Shown here in pieces: positions 8,182 to 15,242 of a DNA stretch of 15,242 nt. Position 1 is the first letter of the stretch, and every line of letters begins with the position of its first letter. The DNA comes from Hondaea fermentalgiana (taxonomy: Eukaryota; Sar; Bigyra; Thraustochytrida; Thraustochytriidae), in assembly GCA_014084085.1 (NCBI GenBank), contig NPFB01000074.1, positions 1 through 15,242 on the forward strand, given 5' to 3'. Both the position numbers and the translations under genes were made by a program. The notes below the pieces were generated by a model that saw only the letters and a program-made list of their open reading frames with translations, had not been told where the DNA came from and did no database searches.

Positions 8182-8199
8182 CCGGCCGCGCGCGGCCGG
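8182..8199. repeat. 18-bp perfect GC palindrome
   Basis: CCGGCCGCGCGCGGCCGG is exactly self-complementary and is embedded in a longer imperfect inverted repeat with arms AACCGGCCG (8172-8180) and CGGCCGGTT (8193-8201). It lies immediately upstream, in minus-strand sense downstream, of a TATA-like sequence, so it may be a core-promoter or protein-binding site of the SYLF gene. Confidence 0.85.
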
Positions 8200-8200
8200 T

Positions 8201-8217
8201 TATATCTATATCTAATA
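8201..8217 (-). promoter_or_regulatory. Candidate TATA-like element for the SYLF gene
   Basis: On the minus strand the sequence reads TATTAGATATAGATATA, the only AT-rich island in the GC-rich upstream region. It lies about 215 bp before the ATG at 7986. The call is by position and composition only. Confidence 0.35.
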
Positions 8218-8825
8218 GTGCCGGCTCTGCACGGCTGGATCTTTGCACTCACTGTCACTTCCCTTCGCATCGCCGCGAAGCGACAGCATCGTGCACGATA
8301 CCGTGACCACCAATGTTCTTCCTGTTCCTATCTTGGGAGTTTGTTCCGTTCTCAGGATTTTCTATTTTATTTTTCGAGACGCATGTTTGTACTTACCCGA
8401 CCCCCCTTGCTGGCGACGACTTTTCAAGATTTGGTCGTTTCGATTGCGATGACATGTCGGGGCGGACACGGCCAGCCAGGGCCAGTCGTCGTGGTGGTCC
8501 GAGTCGAGACCGCGCATGTCAGTCACATTTCATACCGTGGACTGACTGTCTGCGCCTGGCCGTCGATCGACGTCGCCAGTGCAGACCGAGTCATCACCGT
8601 TGACGGGCCTCGCTCGCAAGACGCACTGTCTGTCAGCTATGGCTGGCAAGAGCAGCAGACACCTCGCTGTCAGATGGTTGCAGCAGCACAGCGGTCTGCG
8701 GAGCCCGTGCCGCCGCCGCGCACATCTATCTCGGCCACAACTGGCGGCGGCTGATTCGCCCGCAAGGCCAAGTTCCCATCCCCAAAGAACGGGCTCCGCA
8801 GTTGGTTGGCACCTCTCCCCCGCAT

Positions 8826-8832
8826 TATAAAA
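8826..8832 (+). promoter_or_regulatory. Candidate TATA box (TATAAAA), plus strand
   Basis: A textbook TATAAAA stands in GC-rich surroundings. The next supported plus-strand start codon is 10780, about 1.95 kb away. Either the BTB-WD40 transcript has a very long or spliced leader, or the element drives an unannotated transcript, or it is a chance match. Confidence 0.35.
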
Positions 8833-8979
8833 TCGATCGCCCGCCCTGCATCTTCGAGTCAAGCTACTACCGCCATTTTATCTATGCCTCGCGCTGGTTG
8901 GTTGGTGGCTTGGTGGCTTGGTTGCTTGGCTGGCTGCCGCCCCACGGCCAGCAGGCGTGCTCTTTTCCAGCACAGACCT

Positions 8980-9006
8980 CTGCTGCTGCTGCTGCTGCTG
9001 CTGCTG
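8980..9006. repeat. (CTG)9 microsatellite
   Basis: Nine perfect CTG units are followed by GCTGCTGC. They sit in the intergenic region downstream of the plus-strand TATAAAA. Confidence 0.9.
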
Positions 9007-9440
9007 GCTGCTGCAAATTCGCCCCAAGCTTGAACTTGTGCGTGCGATGCGAGCTATGACGGCGGCGGCTGCTGCTGCGAGGTGGCTCATAATCATCAAG
9101 TTGCTCAACGCGCGTGCGGCGGGCGGGGTCTTGTGACAGACTGCCGTTCTCTGTCAGGGCTTTTTCGGCCGCGCGAGATTAGATTCGCTCTCCTGCCGCT
9201 CCCAGCCTCCAACTCCGGACCTCTTCCAATGCACGCACGCACGCACGCAAGCACGCAGAAGAGCACAAGAGCAGACAGGCAAGCAACGATGCAACGGCGA
9301 GCTGCACTGCGACCGCCCACGGCCCCACCATTCCCGCCGCCCCTTCCTCCCTCTGCAGCTGGCAGCACAAGCAGGGTGGACGCGGACGGGGGAGAGCGAG
9401 AGAGACGGCCGTGCCTCCACATTGACCGCCATCGTCTGCG

Positions 9441-9460
9441 TGCATATGCATGCATATGCA
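9441..9460. repeat. Tandem palindrome, two TGCATATGCA units
   Basis: The 10-mer TGCATATGCA is itself a perfect palindrome and is present twice head to tail, followed by TGCATGATGC. This gives a 20-bp palindrome made of alternating purine and pyrimidine, which is prone to cruciform or Z-form structure. Confidence 0.85.
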
Positions 9461-10074
9461 TGCATGATGCCGCGACCGTGACGGGGAAGAAGGCTCTCGC
9501 CCACGAACCAGCCCGCCACAGCCACAGCCAGCTGCGGCTGCAGCCAGCTGCAGCCCGCCAACCAGATCTCGGGCCAGGCAAGCGGGCATGCAGGCATCAA
9601 GCGTGCCACGCCAGTTCAGTTCGCCGCCCTGCCCCTGCACGTGGGCCTCGCTGCAGCGCAGTGCAGCGCAGCATGCGCCATCGGCGGCCTCTGGCCCGCG
9701 GTGGTTGGCTCTCCAAGGACTTCCCTCCGCACGCACGCACCGCCGCCTTCCTTCCTTCCTGCGTCCTCTTCCTGCGTCCTTCCCTGCTCCCTTCCTTTTC
9801 TTTAGATTCTCCCTGCTTGTATACGACTACAGAGCACTGAGCATGGTGAGCGGCGCCGTGCTGCTGCCGCGTCCCCCGCCCTCTCTACCCTTCCGCCACG
9901 GCTGCTCTGCAGCTGCTGCTGCTGCTCTGCTCCGCCGGTCTCCAACTCGACCCTCGGTCCCCATTCCTGCCGCTGTCAATCATCGAATCGACCGAGGCTC
10001 CTCCCGAATCTCCCTGCCCGTCCATCAACCACCGCTGGTGGTGTGGCAAGCAACACAAGCAGCAGCCACGGCCA

Positions 10075-10660
10075 ATCAATCAGCCAATCAATCAATCAAT
10101 CAATGGCAATCAAGCAAGCAAGCACTCCAGTCAGTCTCAGTCAATCCACCAACCAAACCACTCGAGCTCCGCCCCTCCTCCCTTCCCCGCAGCCGGCCCA
10201 GAGAGCGCAGACACGCAAGCAGGCGAGAAGGGGCGCGCACCGCAGCGGCAGGACACTCCACTGTGAGGCGGCGGGAGCGAGCGAGCGGCGCGGGAGGAGG
10301 TCGCATCGCGTCGAGGCGGCAGGAAAGAAAGGAAGGAAGGAAAGAAAGAAAGGAAAGAAAGAAGGCCAGACCGGCCAGAGCCACACACAGAGGCAGACAG
10401 ACAGACAAAGGCAGACAAAGAGAGACAGGCAGAGAGAGAGAGACAGGCCCCGGCCGGCGGGCGGGCGCAGGCGGAGGCCGGCAGAGGCAGAAGGCGCGCG
10501 CCCGCACGGCGCCAGCGCGAGCAGCGGCAGGCCAGGCCAGGCCAGGCCAGGCCAGGGCAGGGCGCGCGCGCAGCAGACGCGCAAGACGAGCAGCGGCGAG
10601 CCGCGGCCGGGAGCCGGGGAGGTAGGCAGGCAGGCACGCAGGCAGGCAGGCAGCGCGGGC
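10075..10660. repeat. Chain of microsatellites in the BTB-WD40 gene leader
   Basis: In order: CAAT/AATC repeats (about 10075-10103), CAAG repeats (about 10110-10120), a GAAA/GGAA purine tract (about 10322-10362), CAGA/GAGA tracts (about 10386-10446), GGCCA pentamer repeats (about 10528-10555), and AGGC tetramer repeats (about 10620-10650). The strong purine bias on the plus strand and changing repeat units make the apparent open frames here meaningless. The block probably forms the 5' leader or promoter of the next gene. Confidence 0.8.
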
Positions 10661-10779
10661 TCGCTCGCGCTAGCGCGCCGGGTGCAGCGAGGCCGCTCGC
10701 GCGTGCGCAGGCTCGCAGACCCGACCTGGACGGAGAGCAGACTCGCAACGCCGGCGGCGCGACCGGCGGCAGGGACGCC

Positions 10780-13590
10780 ATGCTCTTCGACGGGATCCCC
10801 GAGGCCAGGCGCCAGCGCTTCGACTCGTACGCGCTTGAGCAGCCCTTGAACAACAACACGCCGCCCGCCGCGCCCAGTACGCCCACGCTCCTGTCCAGGA
10901 GCCGCAGCGCACGCAGCACGCGTAGCGGCGAGGGCGACGACGAGGACGACGCCAGCAGCACGGGAAACTCGTATCCCGTGCGCAGCACCAGCAGCTGCAG
11001 CTCCCATAGCGGCCGAGCCGCACATCACGCAGGGGACAGCACCAGCGACAACGCCAAGGTCGCCTACCGCAGCAACCAGCATGACGCCGATCTCCGCAAC
11101 AAGCTCGCCGCCGCGTGGACGCAGAAACAGGGCCTCGATCTCGTCGTCTTTGTTAAATGTCTCGCGAATCGCGATGAAATCATGCGCGAGTTCAAGGGCA
11201 AGCCCATCGCCTGCTTTGCGGATGGACTCGCAAATATGCGCATGCACAGTCTCATTGTCACGGCTGTATCGCCGCTCTTGCGCCACGCTCTGCGCGGTCT
11301 GCGCAGCATTAAACGCGTCGCCGCTAGCTCTGCGAGCGCGAATTCCTCTTCCGCCTCCTCCTCCTCCTCCTCCTCCTCTGGCGCCGCCCCCGCCGCTGCA
11401 TCATCCGCCTTTCCCGACGGCGCCGCCGTCGTAAAGGCCTCGGTCATGCAGCAGTCCGGGCTCTCGCGCGCCTTTGAAGGCGTCTCTTGCTTTTCTCTCG
11501 ATAGCGCACACGTCGAGGGCGCTGCCTTTTTCCGCGCCATCGCCTTCATCTACACTGGTTCCCTCTCGCTCTCGGACTCGACCGTCTCGGAAACCTTGCG
11601 GGCCTGCCACTTTCTCGGCCTTCAGGGCGGCGTCGATCTCTGCGTCGAGTACCTCTTGCAAAAGCTTCAGCCTAGCAACGCCCTGCGCATCTGCGCGCTT
11701 GGTAATCTCTTTGACTGCGGTCGTCTCGAGGAGCTCGCCGACGACTACCTGAGCGATCACTTCATGGAGGTTACCAAGCAGTCCGAATGGGTCGAACTTG
11801 CCTCGGATGCCGTTGAGCGCCTTTTGCGCCGCGACAACCTCAAGTGCAACAGCGAGGCTTCCGTCGTTCGGGCACTCGTGCGCTGGGCATCGCACAAGCC
11901 CGTCGAGACCGTAAGGCCCGTCTCTGCGGACGAAGGCAAGCCCGACGACCTTTCCGTATCCTCTTCAGCGTCAACAGCCGCGGCCAAGTCGCGCAAGCGC
12001 GGCGCCCAAAACGCCGACCACCCCGCCAAACGCGCAAAGGCTCACCACGATAAAAAGGACGGCGACGATGTCGACAACGAAACTGAAAACGCACAAAAGG
12101 ACGACAACCCAGACATGGAGGACACCGACCGTATCAAAGACGAGAACGAAGAAGAGGAGGACGACGATGACGATGACGACGATGACGACGACGATGAGGA
12201 GGAAGAGGACGAAGACCGCTGCAAAGCCTTTGCCAAGATTCTGGAGAACGGAACCATTCGCTTCGCACACCTCAGCGACGAGGAAATCGAAATGCTCTTT
12301 CAAGAGCTTCAGGACACTCCGGACCTTCTCGAGGTCTGGGAGCGAACCATTGGCTGGGAAAAGGTCAAGCGCGAGCGTCGCGCTGAACGCATCAAACGCG
12401 TTCAGGTCGCCGACGATGATGACGATGACAACACCACGAACAACGGCAACGATGACGCGACCAATCGAACGGACTCGTCGGGTGAACAAAAAGATCAAGG
12501 CAAGGAGAACAACAACGCGGCCGCGGCCGCGGCCAATGACGATGACGATGACGACGATGACGGCGACACGGCAGGTGAGGAACGCGACGACGATGACGAC
12601 GACGACGACGACCACTCAATCCCCAAACTGCGACGCTACGCGATGGCGCGCGGAAGCCAAGTCAAGGACGACAAATGCGATTTCATGCTCGAGGGCCATG
12701 GCGGCTACGTGTATGCGGTGACAGAGTCACCCGCCGGTAACCTCGTATCAGGCTCACGCGATCACACCATCCGCGTTTGGCCACAGCCCGCGGCCGAGCA
12801 CAAGATTGGCTCAGAGCGTGTCCTGGAAGGACATCAGGAACGTGTCTTTGGTCTTCTCTCTCTCAGCAACGGCAAGGTGGCTTCGTGCTCGTTCGACCAA
12901 ACGATTCGCATCTGGGACCCAGAAACATGGACTTGTGTAAAGGTCATCGAGGGACATACTGGCTGGGTCGTGGCCATCGCCGAGGTGGCCGGCCGTCTCG
13001 TTTCCGGATCTGCAGACAACACCATCAAGGTTTGGAACTTGGACACGTATGCGTGCGAGCGCACCCTCACGGGCCATACAGACCATGTCTACGGCGTCTG
13101 CCGCGTCACCGTCTTACGCGGCAATCGCACCCACGATCTCTTGGCGACTGGGTCGCAAGATGCTACCGTCAAAATTTGGAACCCGCGACGCGACTGGAAG
13201 CTTGTGAAAACGCTGCACGGCCATCGCAGCTCGATCCGCTCCATCAAGCAAATTGGCAAGTACTTGGCCACCGCCTCGGCCGACCGCACGATTCGCCTCT
13301 GGCATCTGCGCGAGCAAGTCTTTGGCAAGCCTGCCGGCAAACTTATTGGGCATTCGGACGTTGTAGAGTCTTTGGTTAGCCTGCCGGGACCGGGACCATC
13401 GGCGCGCCCGCTCTTGGCCTCGGCCTCGCGCGACAACTGCATCAAGATCTGGGACACCTCCACTAAACTCTGCGTCAAGACGCTTGTTGGCCACCGTAGC
13501 TGGGTCAAGTCGCTGCACGTTCTTACCTCGGGCAAGCTCGCTTCCGCTTCGGCTGACAAGACCGTTCGCGTCTGGGACCTCGGCGAGTAG
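10780..13590 (+). CDS. BTB-BACK-WD40 protein, putative CUL3 substrate adaptor
   Basis: 936 aa. A Ser/Thr-rich N-terminus (1-105) precedes a BTB/POZ fold at about 115-296 (LDLVVFVK, MHSLIVTAVSPLL, FYTGSL-like FIYTGSL, ACHFLGLQ), interrupted by an Ala/Ser run at about 180-205. A BACK-like helix bundle (298-374, ALRICALGNLFDCGRLEELA to VVRALVRWASHKP) is followed by a Ser-rich, acidic segment of about 105 aa with NLS-like clusters KSRKR (403-407) and KRAK (417-420) and an Asp/Glu run to 479. Residues 487-526 (ILENGTIRFAHLSDEEIEML) look like the missing end of BACK. After more Asp runs, seven WD40 repeats (635-935) form one propeller. BTB-BACK proteins recruit CUL3 and the propeller would bind substrate; here WD40 stands where Kelch is usual. 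G at -3 supports ATG 10780. No intron is needed. Confidence 0.92.
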   Translation: MLFDGIPEARRQRFDSYALEQPLNNNTPPAAPSTPTLLSRSRSARSTRSGEGDDEDDASSTGNSYPVRSTSSCSSHSGRAAHHAGDSTSDNAKVAYRSNQHDADLRNKLAAAWTQKQGLDLVVFVKCLANRDEIMREFKGKPIACFADGLANMRMHSLIVTAVSPLLRHALRGLRSIKRVAASSASANSSSASSSSSSSSGAAPAAASSAFPDGAAVVKASVMQQSGLSRAFEGVSCFSLDSAHVEGAAFFRAIAFIYTGSLSLSDSTVSETLRACHFLGLQGGVDLCVEYLLQKLQPSNALRICALGNLFDCGRLEELADDYLSDHFMEVTKQSEWVELASDAVERLLRRDNLKCNSEASVVRALVRWASHKPVETVRPVSADEGKPDDLSVSSSASTAAAKSRKRGAQNADHPAKRAKAHHDKKDGDDVDNETENAQKDDNPDMEDTDRIKDENEEEEDDDDDDDDDDDDEEEEDEDRCKAFAKILENGTIRFAHLSDEEIEMLFQELQDTPDLLEVWERTIGWEKVKRERRAERIKRVQVADDDDDDNTTNNGNDDATNRTDSSGEQKDQGKENNNAAAAAANDDDDDDDDGDTAGEERDDDDDDDDDHSIPKLRRYAMARGSQVKDDKCDFMLEGHGGYVYAVTESPAGNLVSGSRDHTIRVWPQPAAEHKIGSERVLEGHQERVFGLLSLSNGKVASCSFDQTIRIWDPETWTCVKVIEGHTGWVVAIAEVAGRLVSGSADNTIKVWNLDTYACERTLTGHTDHVYGVCRVTVLRGNRTHDLLATGSQDATVKIWNPRRDWKLVKTLHGHRSSIRSIKQIGKYLATASADRTIRLWHLREQVFGKPAGKLIGHSDVVESLVSLPGPGPSARPLLASASRDNCIKIWDTSTKLCVKTLVGHRSWVKSLHVLTSGKLASASADKTVRVWDLGE

Positions 13591-14218
13591 ACCATGTTTT
13601 TTTTTTTGGCGCCTTGGTGTGGATGGATGGACATCATCAACTTTTTTCGACGTTTTAGGATCGACGACGCACGTACGCATGCATGGGAGCACGCGCCGCG
13701 GGAACTCGAGCACTTTTATTTAACGATTCAAATAAGTATTGGAATAATTTTTACTTCTTACTTGATTGTCTCCTCTTTTTTTTTTTCCAATTTTAAGGCG
13801 CGACCAGCTAGCCAGGCAACAAGCTAGACAGCCAGACAATCAACCAGCTTACCAGCACAGAAGAAGAAGAAGAAGTTCATTGCGGATTTCTCTTTGTAAA
13901 CGCAACGCTACCCTACCCCTGGCTCCTTTCCTTTCTGTGCCAACGAATCCACATTGTTACATAAACGATAAAAAGTACTACTTAGCAAAATTAAGAACTT
14001 GCTCCCCAACCTGCTACCCATCGCAGCAAAGTCTCTTCCCTTCCCCCCCAAAAAAAGAGAAAAATTTGAAGAAGAAGAAGAAGAAAAAGAGAAAGTCGCC
14101 GTAGTGTAGTTGACGTTGTTGAAATGTCCGTGGGTGGTTCGTGCACGATTTGCGAGTTAACTTCCACGGACATCTCACACAACAATTGTTCACTCATGTT
14201 CCCTTTCTTTCTTGAAGC
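13591..14218. other. Convergent 3' UTR region between the BTB-WD40 and TPI genes
   Basis: 628 bp between facing stop codons, more AT-rich than the genes. It contains T-runs just after the BTB stop (about 13597-13607) and at 13777-13787, GAA repeats at about 13860-13877 and 14067-14086 (pyrimidine tracts in TPI sense), and the inverted repeat at 14124-14173. No gene is supported. Confidence 0.5.
14124..14173. repeat. Inverted repeat / hairpin downstream of TPI
   Basis: ATGTCCGTGG (14124-14133) pairs perfectly with CCACGGACAT (14164-14173) across a loop of about 30 nt; a G-U pair can extend it inward. It lies 46-95 bp past the TPI stop in the TPI sense, hence probably in its 3' UTR. It could be a 3' end or stability element; function unproven. 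Confidence 0.6.
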
Positions 14219-14977
14219 TTAGTTGCCCGGAGCCTGGCAGATCTGGACGAACTCGGGCTTGAGCGAGGCGCCGCCCACGAGAAAGCCGTCAATGTCCTCC
14301 TTCTTGATGAGCTCGTCGCAGTTCTTCTCCGTGACGGAGCCACCGTAGAGGATGCGCGTCTCGGCCGCGACCTTTTCGGAAATGTTGGTCTTGAGCCAAT
14401 CGCGCAGTTCGCCGTGGACCTCCTGAGCCTGCTCGGGCGAGGCGGTCTTGCCGGTGCCAATGGCCCACACGGGCTCGTAGGCGAGAACCATGTCGCTCCA
14501 CATCTCCTCCTCCTTGAGCGCGGCCAGGTAGCCCTGCATCTGCTCCGTGATGACCGACATGGTCTTGCCGCTCTCGCGGTGCTCGAGCTTCTCACCGATG
14601 CAGCCAATGACCATGAGGCCCTTGGACGTGGCGTACGCGGCCTTCTCGCCGATCTCGGCGCTGGTCTCGCCCTTTTCGCGGCGCTCGGAATGGCCCACAA
14701 TGGAGAACTCGAGGCCCAGGTCCACGAGCATGTCGGCGCTGGTCTCACCGGTAAAGGCGCCCGAGCCCTTGGTCCAGCAATCCTGCGCGCCCACCATGAC
14801 CTCGGAGCGCAGCTTTTGCCGCATCAGGTCCAGGTGCACCGCCGACGGCGCCACGCCCACCTGCACGTTGCTGCTCAGGGACGCGCCGTTCAGGGTCTTG
14901 GCGATGCCCTCGAGCATGGAGCGGGACCCGTTCAACTTGAAGTTGCCGCACACGAGCGGAATCCGACGTGCCGCCAT
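14219..14977 (-). CDS. TPI1: Triosephosphate isomerase
   Basis: 252 aa, full length for TPI. It interconverts dihydroxyacetone phosphate and glyceraldehyde 3-phosphate in glycolysis and gluconeogenesis. Active-site residues are all present: N12 and K14 in GNFKLNG, H96 in VGHSERR, E168 in AYEPVWAIGTG with the flexible loop 6 following, and phosphate-binding YGGSV (211-215) and GFLVGGASLKPEF (231-243). F in GNFKLNG replaces the common W, as in yeast TPI. There is no N-terminal extension, so it is predicted cytosolic, and it is not fused to GAPDH as some stramenopile mitochondrial forms are. The start has A at -3 and G at +4; the ATG directly abuts a GCAAG repeat. No intron. It converges on the BTB-WD40 gene. 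Confidence 0.98.
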   Translation of the reverse strand: MAARRIPLVCGNFKLNGSRSMLEGIAKTLNGASLSSNVQVGVAPSAVHLDLMRQKLRSEVMVGAQDCWTKGSGAFTGETSADMLVDLGLEFSIVGHSERREKGETSAEIGEKAAYATSKGLMVIGCIGEKLEHRESGKTMSVITEQMQGYLAALKEEEMWSDMVLAYEPVWAIGTGKTASPEQAQEVHGELRDWLKTNISEKVAAETRILYGGSVTEKNCDELIKKEDIDGFLVGGASLKPEFVQICQAPGN

Positions 14978-15007
14978 CTTGCCTTGCCTTGCCTTGCCTT
15001 GCCTTGC
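14978..15007 (-). repeat. (GCAAG)6 pentamer repeat abutting the TPI start codon
   Basis: In TPI sense, six perfect GCAAG units end at the base before the ATG. A further two and a half units occur at 15037-15050. The run supplies the A at -3. It may be a translational leader element or slippage-prone simple sequence. Confidence 0.9.
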
Positions 15008-15013
15008 GTCTCG

Positions 15014-15034
15014 CTGCTGCTGCTGCTGCTGCTG
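15014..15034. repeat. (CTG)7 microsatellite in the TPI leader
   Basis: Seven CTG units on the plus strand, CAG in TPI sense, lie about 37 bp upstream of the TPI ATG between two blocks of GCAAG repeats. Upstream to 15242 the sequence is pyrimidine-rich on the plus strand (CTCACTCACTCCCTCACTC), with no TATA box seen. Confidence 0.85.
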
Positions 15035-15242
15035 CTCTTGCCTTGCCTTGTCTCTCCTTCGCGGTGATCTCGGTTTGCCGCTCGCTCACATCCTATCCTC
15101 CGATCGACCGCTCCTGGTCCCACTCACTCACTCCCTCACTCATCATCCCCGCCAGCCGGACCTCGACAAATCCTCGCCTCTCTCTCGGGGCCCCTCGGAT
15201 CTTTCTCGCGCCGCCCTCGCCTCGGGCCCGCGCCCGCCGCGC

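Larger units (their letters stand above)
7987..10779. other. Long divergent intergenic region (promoters and leaders of the SYLF and BTB-WD40 genes)
   Basis: About 2.8 kb without a supported gene. From left to right: a (CTG)7 run, an 18-bp palindrome with an adjacent TATA-like sequence for the minus strand (8182-8216), a TATAAAA on the plus strand (8826), (CTG)9, CACG and GCATATGCAT repeats, then a dense simple-sequence leader (10075-10660). Open frames of up to 345 codons exist but encode Arg/Ala/Pro or Cys/Leu low-complexity sequence and change character with every repeat, so they are not called. A non-coding transcript or a spliced leader could be present. Confidence 0.55.

Noticed and set aside
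8218..8754. Open frame of 178 codons, plus strand
   Set aside because: GTG start, mixed composition and no motif; it spans the promoter side of the SYLF gene.
8240..9160. Recurring CTGTCAG/TGTCAGTC words as a promoter motif
   Set aside because: Several copies exist here and before FATP and the BTB gene, but spacing and orientation are irregular and no enrichment could be calculated by eye.
9588..10849. Open frames of 345 and 268 codons before the BTB gene
   Set aside because: They run through microsatellites and encode repetitive Arg/Ala/Gln/Lys sequence. The second overlaps the BTB start in another frame.
10137..11286. Open frames of 283 and 381 codons on the minus strand
   Set aside because: They are antisense shadows of the leader repeats and the BTB coding region, Cys/Leu/Ser-rich, with no domain.

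Overview
The window looks like nuclear DNA of a GC-rich microbial eukaryote. The evidence is a eukaryotic tRNA gene with internal A and B boxes and a poly-T terminator, long intron-free genes of purely eukaryotic families (FATP, SYLF/SH3, BTB-BACK-WD40, JmjC-like cupin), good Kozak contexts, and long leaders full of microsatellites. A thraustochytrid or similar heterotrophic stramenopile would fit (compact intron-poor genes, fatty-acid metabolism), but no marker here proves it.

Layout. 1-2440 has no intact gene. It holds the frameshifted tail of a possible coding region (1-241), sequence with no recognisable gene (242-1480), and a decayed open frame carrying a 62-bp tandem duplication (1481-2440). 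2492-3442 (+) encodes a JmjC/cupin 2-oxoglutarate oxygenase-like protein with a shrunken SET-like tail. 3523-3593 (+) is tRNA-Gly(CCC). 4215-6143 (+) is a fatty-acid transport protein/very-long-chain acyl-CoA synthetase with a possible peroxisomal ARL tail. It converges on 6502-7986 (-), a SYLF-domain endocytosis/actin-type protein with poly-Pro and poly-Gln linkers, a clathrin-box-like motif and a C-terminal SH3-like domain. A divergent region of about 2.8 kb (7987-10779), rich in simple repeats and palindromes, separates it from 10780-13590 (+), a BTB-BACK-WD40 protein whose BACK domain seems to be split by an acidic, NLS-bearing insert. That gene converges on 14219-14977 (-), a complete cytosolic-type triosephosphate isomerase. 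Its start codon directly abuts six GCAAG units.

The genes are independent transcription units in convergent and divergent pairs, not a pathway cluster. FATP (fatty-acid activation) and TPI (glycolysis) are housekeeping metabolism. The SYLF protein points to membrane/actin traffic, the BTB protein to CUL3-type ubiquitin ligation, and the JmjC-like protein to oxygenase chemistry of unknown target. I saw no CRISPR array, intact transposon, phage or bacterial operon structure. The most unusual items are the split-BACK BTB-WD40 protein, the JmjC plus mini-SET architecture, and the decayed frame with its 62-bp duplication.
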